From Alicyclobacillus sp. SO9 (lineage in GTDB: Bacteria > Bacillota > Bacilli > Alicyclobacillales > Alicyclobacillaceae): DNA of 64,000 nucleotides. The position numbers were made by a program, and so were the translations under genes. Each line of letters starts with the position of its first letter. Positions within the stretch are counted from its first letter, which is position 1. The stretch is taken from positions 4,712,001-4,776,000 of the forward strand of contig NZ_CP066339.1 of NCBI RefSeq assembly GCF_016406125.1. Direction: 5' to 3'. Shown piece after piece: positions 53,087-62,640 of this stretch. The notes under the pieces were generated by a model. It was not told where the DNA came from. It did no database searches and saw nothing but the letters and a program-made list of their open reading frames with translations.

Positions 53087-54268
53087 CTAGGAGTATCGAA
53101 GCTGTACCATGCCTGCACTAAAGAAGATAATTGCGAATCCGCCTAACACAGCCAGGGGTACTGCCAATGTACTAACTGAGACGGCACCAACACTGACTGC
53201 CTTGAATGCATCCATCGCCCAACTTTGTGGGACGAACAGAGCAACCTTCTGCATCCAGTTGGGTTCTAAGTCAAGCGGCCAATAGGCTCCTCCCAACATA
53301 CTTGTGGCAATGGCGATAAAACTGCCGATAGTCATATGCTGCTCTATGGTTTTGACGACTCCAGCTATGCACAGAGCAATTCCGACAATAGCCAGTACGT
53401 AGAACGACATGATTGCGACGGTCCAGCCTGTCATGGGAATGCCGTGACCAAACATGACAAGTCCGGCCACATCCATGATGAGAAACTGGATCCAACCCAC
53501 GATGAAGAAGCCAATGCCGTATCCCGCTAGTATCTGAGTTCTGGACACAGGACTGGCCTTAAACCTGGACCACGTTCCCGTCACTTTCTCTCGAAACACG
53601 GTACTGGTCGTTCCAAAGACCGTAAAAATAATGAACATAGTGGCAAAGCCGATAGTCACCTTTTGGGCGTTACCAAGTGTATGTTGCACGACCTTCCCAT
53701 GAGAAAGGTCTACGCTGTGAGTTTGAACGAGGTTCTGAATTTGATTGGCACCTTGCATTCCGGTTGTGAATGCCAAAGCCAGTTGGTGCGTATTGGACAC
53801 ACCTTTTGCCTTTGCAGTTTGGACAGCCGCACCGCCGGCGAGTACCCAATTTCTTAAATTGGTTTCGAGCGTAGACATGACTGTCATTGTTGAGGAGTCC
53901 CCTGCGTTGGGGGACTTTTCCCACCCAAGAGGAACCTTTTTTCCACTCACAGCAGCTTTCTCCATACCCTTTGGCAAGGTAATGATGAGACTTGCACGCA
54001 TGTTGCGCAGATCCGACTTGGCAGTGGCAGCAGAGACGGTATGTGCCTCGATATTCGGCGTAGCCTTAATGTGCTTCAACACGGCTTGAGACACTTGAGA
54101 ACTATCTGCATTGACAACATCGATGGGTGTCTTGTTGCTGCTCAGTGTGGGTATCACGCCAAAGACAAGTGTAAATACGACAGGAAGCACAACCATAAAT
54201 CCTAAATTGGCACGATTGCGAATCAGCGCTAACAGAAATCGACGTACAATAGCCAACACAATTTTCAT
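53087..54268 (-). CDS. ABC-2 type transporter permease (second of two)
   Basis: 393-aa ABC exporter membrane subunit: one N-terminal helix (FMVVLPVVFTLVFGV), a large extracytoplasmic domain of about 160 residues, then five helices at the C-terminal end (ATMFIIFTVFGTTSTVF to LAVLGGFAIIFFSAG). The ABC2_membrane layout fits LnrN/YfiN-type permeases. The ATG has GGAGGG upstream. It is last in the HK-RR-ATPase-permease-permease series, 14 bases after its paralogue. Confidence 0.88.
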   Translation of the reverse strand: MKIVLAIVRRFLLALIRNRANLGFMVVLPVVFTLVFGVIPTLSSNKTPIDVVNADSSQVSQAVLKHIKATPNIEAHTVSAATAKSDLRNMRASLIITLPKGMEKAAVSGKKVPLGWEKSPNAGDSSTMTVMSTLETNLRNWVLAGGAAVQTAKAKGVSNTHQLALAFTTGMQGANQIQNLVQTHSVDLSHGKVVQHTLGNAQKVTIGFATMFIIFTVFGTTSTVFREKVTGTWSRFKASPVSRTQILAGYGIGFFIVGWIQFLIMDVAGLVMFGHGIPMTGWTVAIMSFYVLAIVGIALCIAGVVKTIEQHMTIGSFIAIATSMLGGAYWPLDLEPNWMQKVALFVPQSWAMDAFKAVSVGAVSVSTLAVPLAVLGGFAIIFFSAGMVQLRYS

Positions 54269-54282
54269 TTCACTTCTCCCTC

Positions 54283-55425
54283 CTACGCCAGCCGTCTGCC
54301 ATAGCGGATACTTGCTGCGAGACCCATTACGAGGCCTACCGCAAGCATATAGAGCACAGGTAACAGCAAACCTCGTGTAGAAATGCCCAAGACGCTGTTC
54401 ACCATGGCCGCCACTGCAGTGCCATTGGGTAAAATATGTGCGATGGTCTGCATGAACTTTGGAAACCCGTAAATCGGGAAGATACTCCCGCCAAGTACTG
54501 CAGCAATTTGAGACCCAATGTTACCAAGTCCTGACGTAACTTGCTGGTTGTTGATAAGACTGCCCACAGCAATCGTTACTCCTGACAAACTGAAGGCATA
54601 GGAAACCAGCAATATGGCCATCTGGGCAGGCGGGCCAAAGTGAATGTTTAGCAGGTATCTGGCTCCAACCAGCAATACTGTCCCTTGCACGAGCAAAACA
54701 ACAAAATTGGATACCCAGTGACCGGCAGCAAGGGCGTAGCGAGATGCAGGTGAGGCAATCATCCTTTTGTACAAGTCGCTTTCCTTCTCTTCTACCATGG
54801 ACGAACCTCTGTTAAAAGCGTTGGTGAGCAGGAACATCACCATCATTCCGATGGCGTAATAGGCGCCAGATCCAATTGGATGCAACCCTGAGTCCTGTGT
54901 CTGAATTTGAAGTTGCTGCGGCTCTAAAGCTTTACCAGCTTTGGCACTCTGCTGTTTTAAGTAAGTCATGCTTGCCATTTGTTGTCCGTAAGCGCTAATC
55001 ATGCCGTTGATGACAGCCTTGTCTGTATCCTTGTTCAAAGGTGCCTCTATTTGCATTTTCACTGACTTGCCTGAAGTGATTGTCGTACTATAGTTTTTCG
55101 GAATAGAAAGGTCCAAGGATGCTTCGCCGCTTTTTACAAGCTTCCTTGCGTCTGTAATGTTGGTCACCTTCCGTACAGTCAGCTGTTTTGTTTGTGAATC
55201 AAGGAAGTTGACCAGACTCTGACCGTACTGTCCCGTGTCCTGATTGACCACGGCAATGGTGAACTTCGGGATGGACGCGGCCGAACCAAACACAGAGCTC
55301 AATGCGTTACTTAAAATGGCGGTCAGGAGTAAAGGCATGGCAATCAGCATCAACAACGCTTTTCTATCCCGCAAGAGCTTCCACAAGTTTGCTCTCGCCA
55401 TCGTAAACGCAATCCGCAGTACCAT
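54283..55425 (-). CDS. ABC-2 type transporter permease (first of two)
   Basis: 380-aa paralogue of the next permease with the same topology: helix at residues 20-45, an external domain (KFTIAVVNQDTGQYGQ...), then five C-terminal helices. It resembles LnrM/YfiM. The ATG at 55425 has AGGAGG six bases upstream. It begins one base after the ATPase stop, so the three exporter genes are translated together. Confidence 0.88.
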   Translation of the reverse strand: MVLRIAFTMARANLWKLLRDRKALLMLIAMPLLLTAILSNALSSVFGSAASIPKFTIAVVNQDTGQYGQSLVNFLDSQTKQLTVRKVTNITDARKLVKSGEASLDLSIPKNYSTTITSGKSVKMQIEAPLNKDTDKAVINGMISAYGQQMASMTYLKQQSAKAGKALEPQQLQIQTQDSGLHPIGSGAYYAIGMMVMFLLTNAFNRGSSMVEEKESDLYKRMIASPASRYALAAGHWVSNFVVLLVQGTVLLVGARYLLNIHFGPPAQMAILLVSYAFSLSGVTIAVGSLINNQQVTSGLGNIGSQIAAVLGGSIFPIYGFPKFMQTIAHILPNGTAVAAMVNSVLGISTRGLLLPVLYMLAVGLVMGLAASIRYGRRLA

Positions 55426-55426
55426 T

Positions 55427-56368
55427 TTATCCCTCCTCTTCGTCACGCAGTTGCCGGCCAGTCAAGTGCAAAAATGCCGCTTCCAGGTTGGGTTCTTCAA
55501 TGCTGATACCTGCCGGCTGAACACCTAGCTTGCTGAGAGCCATCACAGCTTTGGCTACAGCATTCGCTGCTTCTGCTGCCTGAAATACCAAATTTCCGTC
55601 CGTAACCGTTACATGCTGCAACGAAAGATCCTGTCGAAGCATCTCTGCCGCAGAGTTTGCATCACCGCTCACTTCGATACGGATGGTAGCCAGCGTTCCT
55701 GATACTTGTTTGACGTCGTCCAAGTTTCCGTAGGCAATCATTTTGCCTTGATCCATAATCGCCAGACGTTTACAAAGAAACTGCACTTCCTCCATATAAT
55801 GGCTCGTGTAAATGACCGTGGTTCCCTCGCTGTTGAGCTGCTTTACTGTCTCAAGAATGTGATTTCGTGACTGCGGGTCAATACCGACCGTCGGCTCATC
55901 CATAATTAACACTTGAGGCCGGTGTACCATCCCCACGGCGATGTTCAGTCTGCGCTGCATGCCTCCAGAATACTTCTTAATTTGCTGTTTTCGGTGCTCT
56001 GTCAGGCCCGCGACTTGTAAGCACCAATCGATGTTGTCTTTCAATTTCGATCCCGTCAGCCCATACACAGTCCCCCAAAACTGCAGGTTTTCGTCTGCAG
56101 TCATGTGGTCATACAGGGCTATCGTCTGTGGCACAAGGCCAATCCGTTCCTTTACGTAGCGTTCGTCTCGTTTCAGTGAATGTCCATCCAGCACAACTTC
56201 TCCCGAATCCGGGCTGAGCAAAGCTGCAATCATCGATATAGTCGTTGATTTTCCCGCACCGTTCGGACCAAGCAGACCGAAGGCGTCCCCCGGATGAACC
56301 TGAAAACTGACATTGTTCACAGCCGTTTTATCCCCAAACCGCTTGGTCAAGTTCTGTACCTCTAGCAT
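55427..56368 (-). CDS. ABC transporter ATP-binding protein
   Basis: 313-aa ATPase of an exporter. Walker A is GPNGAGKST, the signature KYSGGMQRRL, Walker B VLIMDEPTVGID, followed by the switch His in YTSHYMEEV. The C-terminal 80 residues are the regulatory domain typical of antibiotic-resistance (DrrA-like) exporters. The ATG at 56368 has GGAGG seven bases upstream. With the two permeases and the upstream two-component system it matches the LnrLMN arrangement. Confidence 0.95.
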   Translation of the reverse strand: MLEVQNLTKRFGDKTAVNNVSFQVHPGDAFGLLGPNGAGKSTTISMIAALLSPDSGEVVLDGHSLKRDERYVKERIGLVPQTIALYDHMTADENLQFWGTVYGLTGSKLKDNIDWCLQVAGLTEHRKQQIKKYSGGMQRRLNIAVGMVHRPQVLIMDEPTVGIDPQSRNHILETVKQLNSEGTTVIYTSHYMEEVQFLCKRLAIMDQGKMIAYGNLDDVKQVSGTLATIRIEVSGDANSAAEMLRQDLSLQHVTVTDGNLVFQAAEAANAVAKAVMALSKLGVQPAGISIEEPNLEAAFLHLTGRQLRDEEEG

Positions 56369-56442
56369 CAATTTACCTCCTCCGCTGCATTGCACCTTGA
56401 TTGTATCTTGCCCACAGAGACTCCGCCTGTGCCATAGGATAG

Positions 56443-56469
56443 AAAAAAGAGCGGAAGTTTCCGCTCTTT
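56443..56469 (-). terminator. Terminator between response regulator and ABC genes
   Basis: AAAGAGCGGAA pairs with TTCCGCTCTTT on the minus strand, followed by more Ts. It lies in the 310-base gap after the regulator gene (56369-56678), so the exporter likely has its own regulated promoter between 56369 and 56442. A second small hairpin (TGACTTTAGTCA, 56600-56611) precedes it. Confidence 0.75.
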
Positions 56470-56678
56470 GGCTGTACCCTTTTTTGGCATCCTGTCACTG
56501 CTTAATCCCGTTTCACGGCTAATTCTGCTGCTCTCTGTCGTGTAATTGTCCGCTTTAAGGACAGTATGTACAGTCTTTACGGCATCACCGAAATTGACCC
56601 ATGACTTTAGTCATAGGTGCTGCGCAACCAGCTTCCTCTGTCCCTCGTCCTTGAGAAGCTTGCCAGTAGTGTAACGTC

Positions 56679-57467
56679 TCACAAGTTGCCGTAGCCGTTG
56701 CGGACCGCGTAGAGCGCCGCTTGAGTCCGGTCGCGCAATGCGAGCTTGGCAATGAGATTGCTGACATGGTTCTTGACGGTTCCTTCCGTCACAAACAGCT
56801 GACGCGCAATCTCCCTGTTGGACAACCCTTGTGCAAGGCAATGCAAGACATCCATTTCTCTATCTGTAAGTCCTGCCTTCGACGGAGAAAGCGTCGAGGC
56901 GGCTGCTTCGCTGGATATATCCGCGTGTTCCGCGTGTTCCGCGTGATCCGCACTAGCCCGGGGCTTCGGACGCTCCGGGTGTTGAAGAAGACGCTCGCTT
57001 TCATGAAGAGCTGGCTGGTTCATGTCAGATTGGGAGCTTGAAGAAACACTGGACTGCATTGCCGCCAAAAACGTGTTTGCAATGCCAGGCGGAAGAACTG
57101 CCCCTCCGCGGTGAGCCACGCGTATTGCATCCGCAATCTCCTCAGCAGGCATGTCCTTTAACAAATATCCGACGGCACCTGCGGACAATGCACCGACGAC
57201 GTCATCTCGTGTATCGTACGTCGTCAACATCAAAATGCGTGTATCCGGCGATATTTCATGAATTTCCTTGATGGCCTCTATGCCGCCTTTTACCGGCATC
57301 CGAATATCCAGCAACATGACGTCAATGGATAAGTCTTTCGCAGATTGAACAGCTCGGTCTCCGTTCTCAGCAGTTGCAATGACTTCAATATCAGACTCTA
57401 ACCCTAATAAGGTTTTTAATCCGTCTCGCATCAAGCGTTGGTCATCCACGATACAGACCTGAATCAA
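56679..57467 (-). CDS. NarL/FixJ-family response regulator
   Basis: 262-aa two-component regulator. The receiver domain has the acidic pair VDD at its start, phospho-acceptor Asp54 (VMLLDIRMPVKGG) and the switch Thr/Lys (MLTTYD, LLKDM). The LuxR-type helix-turn-helix is at the C terminus (LTDREMDVLHCLAQGLSNREIARQLFVTEGTVKNHVSNL, split). The linker is unusually long, about 60 residues, with a HAEHAEHA repeat encoded by 9-base units. The TTG start at 57467 overlaps the kinase stop in TTGA. It resembles LnrK/YfiK. Confidence 0.92.
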   Translation of the reverse strand: MIQVCIVDDQRLMRDGLKTLLGLESDIEVIATAENGDRAVQSAKDLSIDVMLLDIRMPVKGGIEAIKEIHEISPDTRILMLTTYDTRDDVVGALSAGAVGYLLKDMPAEEIADAIRVAHRGGAVLPPGIANTFLAAMQSSVSSSSQSDMNQPALHESERLLQHPERPKPRASADHAEHAEHADISSEAAASTLSPSKAGLTDREMDVLHCLAQGLSNREIARQLFVTEGTVKNHVSNLIAKLALRDRTQAALYAVRNGYGNL

Positions 57468-58804
57468 TCCTTCGACGCCTCCCACATAGGCAGATTCAAT
57501 TGCAGCAAGAACCCTTTGCCGGGCTCTGATGTCACTTTAATATCCCCACCATAGCGCTGAAATCTTGTTCGCATTGAAGAAAGACCAAAACCGAGGGAGG
57601 GTTCTGCTGCGCCCCGTCCATTGTCCCGAATATCAAGCTGCAACTTCAAACCTGCGCGTTTCAGCGTGATTTCGACGACTGTAGCCCGCCCGTGACGCTG
57701 GGCGTTGGTCAGTCCTTCCTGGACCACTCTGTAGAGCATGCCCATGAATTCCGGGGGGAGTGTTTCGACTTCGGGATCGGCTGTAAATTGAATGTCAGTC
57801 CCGGTCAATGAGGCGTAATATAAGCTAAGCCGTCGCAGTGCAGCAATCCCTTCCTTGCCCGTAGTCTTCCCGCCAACGGCTCGAACGGATTTGCGCACCT
57901 CATCCAATGCTTCACGTGCCAACGCTTCAGACACTCTCATGTTCTCTGAAGCGGATTCAATATCGTCCCCCTCCATCATACGCCTCGCACCTTGAAGTTG
58001 AACCAGCAGAGCAGTCAATCGATGAGCTACCGTATCATGAATCTCGCCAGCAATGCGGTTGCGCTCCTCAACGGCTGCCAAGTCATAGACCCGAGCCGCA
58101 TATCGGTTCACTTCATCGTTCACGCGCCCCAACTGCTCTGACTGATACTGCATCTGCGCTGCGGCCTCTCGAAACCGCGTTCGTTCCTGCCACTGCCGTC
58201 GAACCAGCCAAGCAAGCACGCTGGCAAAAGTAATGACAACGAAGTACAAGCCAAACAACAGATAAAATGCAGGCGTCATCACGTCAGCAGCTGACAGAGC
58301 GCGAATCGCCTGTCCAGAAAAAAATATGTTAGATACAGAAGTTGTCGAGTTCCCATTCATCAGGGCTAACTGAATGCTGGTGATATAGATGGTGACAGTC
58401 AGCAAAACAGACCATACTTCACGCCTTGCATCCCCATCCCGACCCAGCCAAGCATAAGTCAGCATAGTGGGCAACAGCAACAAACTGACCGGTCCTCTCG
58501 GTGAGAATAAAAGCATGAAAACTGCGAGTAGGAAACTCGCACCCAGTTCGAGATGCAGCAGTCGAAACTGCATTTTCTTCCAGCGAGCATCATCTGTTTG
58601 AGTCGACAGCAAGATACTGTTTGCGATGTACATTGCTGCAGCCACTGCCATAACAGCCCGAAACCACACCTTGTCGCTGGATACAGCGTACAGGCCCACA
58701 ATGGCCAGTTGCCAAATCGGTCTGCCAAGATGCAGCAGTGTTTCTGACCATTTGGGCTGGTCTGCAAAATCTCCTTCAGTGTAGGGCTCTCTGCTTGACA
58801 GCAC
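57464..58804 (-). CDS. Two-component sensor histidine kinase (HisKA_3 type)
   Basis: 446-aa membrane kinase with about six hydrophobic segments in residues 25-200, a coiled-coil region, and the HisKA_3 box EERNRIAGEIHDTVAHRL with the phospho-acceptor His. The ATPase domain has the N box QEGLTNAQRHG and the DNGRG motif. It resembles LnrJ/YfiJ, which senses polyene antibiotics. The GTG at 58804 has AAGGGAG seven bases upstream; an ATG at 58831 has none. It is translationally coupled to the regulator. Confidence 0.9.
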   Translation of the reverse strand: MLSSREPYTEGDFADQPKWSETLLHLGRPIWQLAIVGLYAVSSDKVWFRAVMAVAAAMYIANSILLSTQTDDARWKKMQFRLLHLELGASFLLAVFMLLFSPRGPVSLLLLPTMLTYAWLGRDGDARREVWSVLLTVTIYITSIQLALMNGNSTTSVSNIFFSGQAIRALSAADVMTPAFYLLFGLYFVVITFASVLAWLVRRQWQERTRFREAAAQMQYQSEQLGRVNDEVNRYAARVYDLAAVEERNRIAGEIHDTVAHRLTALLVQLQGARRMMEGDDIESASENMRVSEALAREALDEVRKSVRAVGGKTTGKEGIAALRRLSLYYASLTGTDIQFTADPEVETLPPEFMGMLYRVVQEGLTNAQRHGRATVVEITLKRAGLKLQLDIRDNGRGAAEPSLGFGLSSMRTRFQRYGGDIKVTSEPGKGFLLQLNLPMWEASKD

Positions 58805-58907
58805 GCGCGGTCTCCCTTCATCACCTCGCATCGGCAGAGTCGTTAATTCGCTCTACCTGCGGCAGACCGCAGAGGTGAAGTGGCAAGCTTATTTTATATA
58901 CCTGCCC

Positions 58908-58919
58908 ATAGTCTACTAT
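58908..58919. promoter_or_regulatory. Short inverted repeat upstream of the kinase gene
   Basis: ATAGT-CT-ACTAT is a 5-bp inverted repeat about 100 bases upstream of the kinase. An AT-rich TATATAAAAT (58891-58900) follows on the minus strand and could be its -10. This may be a regulator-binding site, but it is short and could occur by chance. Confidence 0.25.
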
Positions 58920-58952
58920 ATTTCTCAGTACCCATCAGTGCATCGGATTCAG

Positions 58953-58992
58953 AAAAAATGCGGCATGCTACTTATGAAAAGTAACATGCCGC
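58953..58992 (-). terminator. Terminator after the purine permease gene
   Basis: GCGGCATG/CATGCCGC extended by TACTT pairing (one mismatch) forms a strong hairpin with a small loop, and TTTTTT follows on the minus strand. It lies 151 bases past the permease stop and separates the guaA-permease unit from the two-component genes. Confidence 0.85.
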
Positions 58993-59142
58993 TTCGGTGG
59001 GTGCCTAGAGTTTAGAGTTGCAGAAACTGACACGGCACATTAAGGGGGTGGCCGTATCCGCATCAGGCACTGTCCTGTCTCCAACTACGCTCGTTCACAC
59101 CACGGACGCCAGCCATAGTTCCTGCTGGCATTAGCGCCGGTA

Positions 59143-60522
59143 TCACTGCTGGTAGTACATAAGATAGCGCCACGCAGCAAGCACAACAATAATCCACATC
59201 AGCCAGTGAATCTTGGTGTGTTCACGACGGAAGAGCCAAAGAATGCCGTTAATAACCACAAACGCAGCAAACCCCACCGCGATGCCGTTGGAGATGCTGT
59301 AGGTGAGCGGCATCAGTACAATCGTTAGGAAGGCTGGAATCGCCAGGCCCATGTTGTCCCAATCAATGTTTCTCACCGCACCCATCATCAGTACACCAAC
59401 CATAATCAAAGCTGGTGCAGTGGCCATATCAGGTACAATTAACGCAATAGGAGCAAGGAACAGTGAGGCCAAAAACAGAATCCCGGTGGTCACTGCAGTC
59501 AAGCCTGTGCGACCGCCTGCGGCAATACCCGATCCGCTTTCGACAAAAGCCGTAATCGTACTTGTCCCAAGTAACGCACCGAAACTGACCCCAGTGGCAT
59601 CCACAAGCATAGCTCGTCCAAGCCGCTTTTCGCCGTCCTCACCTTCAAGCAGTCCAGCCTTGTTTGCAGTCCCGACCAGCGTTCCAAAGGTATCGAACAG
59701 TTCAACAAACGTAAATGTAAACAAGGAACTGATAATCCCGTAATGGAGGACACCTTGCAGACTTAGTTTTCCTACGGCTAAGTTCGAAAAATCAGGTAAA
59801 AAGTGCGGATGTTGCAATCCAGACAAGTCCGTCACGCCCATTGGAATTCCAATGACAGTTGTCAGTAAAATGCCAATAAGGATGGCGCCCGGCACGCGCA
59901 AAGCCATCATGATGGCAATAATGAAAACACCGATGAGCGTTAATTGTGTTGCATGGTTTTGCAGTGAACCGAGAACAGGAAGCCAATCAGTGTTGCTTAT
60001 CATATTGTGCGGCGGCGCCGGGGTGTAAGAAGTGCTTTGTCCACCAACGAACTGCATCTTCATAACATCGCCGATTTTCAAACCAATTATAGTGATAAAT
60101 AAACCGATTCCCACGGTAATAGCCAGCTTTAGAGAATCGGGAACGGCTCTGACCAGCAGTTGACGAATCTTGGTGACGGTAAGAATGATGAATACAATAC
60201 CGGAAATAAAAACTGCACCAAGAGCCGTTTGCCAGGACATCTGTCCGCCGTGAGTAGCTGCAATAACAGCAAAGTAGGCATTGAGTCCCATTCCAGGTGC
60301 CAGTGCAATTGGATAGTTAACGAATAATCCCATTAAAAGTGTTATAATACCCGCACCAATGCTGGTCGCGAAAAAAACCGCACTTTCGTTCATGCCTGTT
60401 GCACTCAAAACCTGCGGATTTACAAATAAAATATAGGCCATTGTGACGAATGTCGTGATGCCAGCCATGATTTCACGACCGATTGTGGTGTCGTGCTTTC
60501 TCAGTTTAAAAAAGCCTTCCAA
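59143..60522 (-). CDS. NCS2 family purine permease (AzgA-like)
   Basis: 459-aa permease with about 12-14 helices. It begins FFKLRKHDTTIGREIMAGITTFVTMAYILFVNP (split) and contains ALAPGMGLNAYFA and FVELFDTFGTLVGTANKAGLL, hallmarks of the AzgA/PbuG-type hypoxanthine-guanine permeases of COG2252. The exact base is unknown. It begins with TTG behind GGAGG. It follows guaA by 165 bases on the same strand and may be under the guaA riboswitch. Confidence 0.93.
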   Translation of the reverse strand: MEGFFKLRKHDTTIGREIMAGITTFVTMAYILFVNPQVLSATGMNESAVFFATSIGAGIITLLMGLFVNYPIALAPGMGLNAYFAVIAATHGGQMSWQTALGAVFISGIVFIILTVTKIRQLLVRAVPDSLKLAITVGIGLFITIIGLKIGDVMKMQFVGGQSTSYTPAPPHNMISNTDWLPVLGSLQNHATQLTLIGVFIIAIMMALRVPGAILIGILLTTVIGIPMGVTDLSGLQHPHFLPDFSNLAVGKLSLQGVLHYGIISSLFTFTFVELFDTFGTLVGTANKAGLLEGEDGEKRLGRAMLVDATGVSFGALLGTSTITAFVESGSGIAAGGRTGLTAVTTGILFLASLFLAPIALIVPDMATAPALIMVGVLMMGAVRNIDWDNMGLAIPAFLTIVLMPLTYSISNGIAVGFAAFVVINGILWLFRREHTKIHWLMWIIVVLAAWRYLMYYQQ

Positions 60523-60687
60523 TTCATCTCCTCCTCGAAAATTTCACTGCCCCAAGTCAACTTACATTAACGATGTTCCAGTGGTAAGTGCGACAGGTTC
60601 AAATTCTGTCCCAGCCTGCTGCATTTAATCCAGCCTCTCCTCCACGTATGCGTTTCACGTTTCATCGGAGAGTAGCCAGACAGACAC

Positions 60688-62238
60688 CTACTCCCATTCA
60701 ATGGTTCCCGGCGGTTTGGATGTAATGTCGTAGACCACTCGATTGATGCCCGCAATCTCATTCACAATCCGTGTCGAGATTCTTTCCAGTACATCGTAAG
60801 GAATTCTAGCCCAGTCGGCCGTCATGCCTTCCTGAGATGAAACTGCCCGAATCGCCAATGTTTCGGCGTATGTGCGCTCATCACCCATAACCCCTACGCT
60901 GTGTACTCCTGTAATGACGGTGAAATACTGCCAAATGTCTCGTTCTAAGCCCGCATTTGCAATCTCTTCTCGCAAGATGGCGTCAGATTCTCGGACCAGT
61001 TCAAGTTTCGCAGGTGTAATGGCCCCCAACACACGAATCGCCAAACCAGGTCCAGGAAAAGGTTGACGCCAGACCAGTGATGATGGAAGTCCCAGTTCCT
61101 CACCGAGAGCCCGGACCTCGTCCTTGAACAGTTCCTTTAGGGGTTCAAGAATTTCAAAACCTACATCTTCAGGTAAGCCTCCCACATTGTGATGGGATTT
61201 AATCGTAGCTGCTGTATCCGTTCCACTTTCAATGATGTCCGTGTACAGGGTACCTTGAACCAGATGGTCAAAAGGACCAAGACGTTCCGATTCTGCTTCG
61301 AAGGCGCGGATAAATTCTTCTCCGATTATCTTGCGTTTTCGTTCCGGGTCTGATACACCCTCCAATTTTCCAAGAAAGCGAGCCTGAGCATCGATACGTA
61401 CGACATCAATGCCCAACTGACTCCCGAGAGTGTTCATGACCTGGGAGGATTCGCCTTTGCGGAGTAAACCGTGATCGACAAACATGGCCGTCAGTTGCGG
61501 GCCAATGGCTCGATGTACCAAAGCAGCGGCAACTGAGGAGTCGACTCCGCCGGAAAGTGCACATAGTACTTTGGCTTGTCCAACCTTGTTTTGAATTTCA
61601 ACAACCGATTCCTCGATAAAGGACTTCATACTCCAATCGCCTTTAGCGCCGCAAATACTAAACAGAAAGTTCTTTAACAACTCAGTCCCATACTCACTGT
61701 GCTTGACCTCGGGATGGTATTGCACCGCATACAACTGGCGGCTGGGTGCGCTCATGGCAGCAATCGTACCTTGGGCTGTAACAGCGTCTCGAGTGAACCC
61801 GTCAGGCACTGCTGTGACAACGTCACTGTGACTCATCCAAACCCCTTGATGTTGAGGTTGATTCGCAAACAAAGCATTGTCTGGATTCTCTACATTTAAC
61901 GAGGCGCGGCCGTACTCACGTACTTTGTCTCGCTCAACGCTTGCATCATACTTCTTCGCCAGCAATTGCATGCCGTAGCAAATGCCCAAAATCGGTACAC
62001 CCAGTTTAAATACATCTTCATCTACAGTGGGGGCACCGTCTGCGAACACACTCTTTGGACCGCCGCTAAAAACAATCCCCTTGAGATTTCTCTCTTTCAA
62101 TTCGTTGGCTGAAACAGTGTGAGGCAACAACTCCGAGAACACACCTTGCTCACGGATGCGGCGTGCGATGAGTTGGTTATACTGTCCCCCAAAATCAAGT
62201 ACAATCACGGTTTCATGTTGCGTTGGCTGCACCGTCAT
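60688..62238 (-). CDS. guaA: GMP synthase (glutamine-hydrolysing)
   Basis: Converts XMP to GMP with glutamine and ATP. The N-terminal amidotransferase domain starts [20 protein letters not shown] and has the catalytic Cys in GICYGMQLL and the His/Glu pair in YHPEVKHSE. The ATP-pyrophosphatase P-loop is [10 protein letters not shown], and the C terminus is [13 protein letters not shown]. Length of 516 aa is normal. The ATG at 62238 has AAGGAG ten bases upstream. A guanine riboswitch and terminator lie in the leader. Confidence 0.98.
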   Translation of the reverse strand: MTVQPTQHETVIVLDFGGQYNQLIARRIREQGVFSELLPHTVSANELKERNLKGIVFSGGPKSVFADGAPTVDEDVFKLGVPILGICYGMQLLAKKYDASVERDKVREYGRASLNVENPDNALFANQPQHQGVWMSHSDVVTAVPDGFTRDAVTAQGTIAAMSAPSRQLYAVQYHPEVKHSEYGTELLKNFLFSICGAKGDWSMKSFIEESVVEIQNKVGQAKVLCALSGGVDSSVAAALVHRAIGPQLTAMFVDHGLLRKGESSQVMNTLGSQLGIDVVRIDAQARFLGKLEGVSDPERKRKIIGEEFIRAFEAESERLGPFDHLVQGTLYTDIIESGTDTAATIKSHHNVGGLPEDVGFEILEPLKELFKDEVRALGEELGLPSSLVWRQPFPGPGLAIRVLGAITPAKLELVRESDAILREEIANAGLERDIWQYFTVITGVHSVGVMGDERTYAETLAIRAVSSQEGMTADWARIPYDVLERISTRIVNEIAGINRVVYDITSKPPGTIEWE

Positions 62239-62368
62239 GCTCCTCTCCTTCAAAACGTTCGTTTGTAATGAAAAACCTTTGGATATACGCACTAGGATAA
62301 CCGGAAACCAGACATCAATGAGAACTCAATAAGTGCATTATGAAGGTCTCCGCAAACACGTAAAAACG

Positions 62369-62399
62369 CAAAAATACCCGCCTCTGATTCGGAGGCAGG
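62369..62399 (-). terminator. Riboswitch-controlled terminator of guaA
   Basis: CCTGCCTC/GAGGCGGG forms an 8-bp stem with one G-U and a 7-base loop (62377-62384 and 62392-62399), then TATTTTT on the minus strand. The 5' arm could instead pair with GAGGTAAGG at the 3' side of the aptamer, allowing read-through when guanine is low. Confidence 0.8.
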
Positions 62400-62416
62400 C
62401 AAACTCGTATACCTTA

Positions 62417-62485
62417 CCTCGTAGCTAAGCGATTTGCGGTCGCTCTGTAGAAACTGTCAGGCCATATTCCTGACACTATACGAGA
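62417..62485 (-). promoter_or_regulatory. Guanine riboswitch (guaA leader)
   Basis: P1 is TCTCGTA (62479-62485) with TACGAGG (62417-62423). The core TATAGTGTCAGGAATATGG, the CAGTTTCTACAGA junction and GCTACGAG match the purine aptamer. The specificity base before TACGAG is C, so guanine rather than adenine. A terminator follows directly. It should lower guaA (and perhaps permease) expression when guanine is high. Confidence 0.92.
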
Positions 62486-62493
62486 TAGAATAG

Positions 62494-62546
62494 AAATGAG
62501 CAAGACGACGTCTGCAGATAGTTTTTAGACCTGTTCCTGCTCATTT
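62494..62546 (-). terminator. Hairpin after the transglutaminase gene
   Basis: AAATGAGCA and TGCTCATTT form a 9-bp stem (62494-62502 and 62538-62546) with a 35-base loop. It lies about 95 bases downstream of the transglutaminase stop and just upstream of the riboswitch. A weak terminator is possible; the T run is poor. Confidence 0.35.
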
Positions 62547-62640
62547 CATTCACACATGTGATTCAATTCATCTGTAATTCGACATCATTCTACTTGCAAC
62601 CTGATGTAGAGTCAATGAGCGCCTTGGACAAGCCAACAAC

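Noticed and set aside
60592-60610. Sequence like a tRNA T-arm (GACAG-GTTCAAATT-CTGTC) between guaA and the permease gene.
   Set aside because: No matching acceptor 5' strand, D-arm or anticodon arm lies upstream and no CCA follows; probably chance or at most a remnant.
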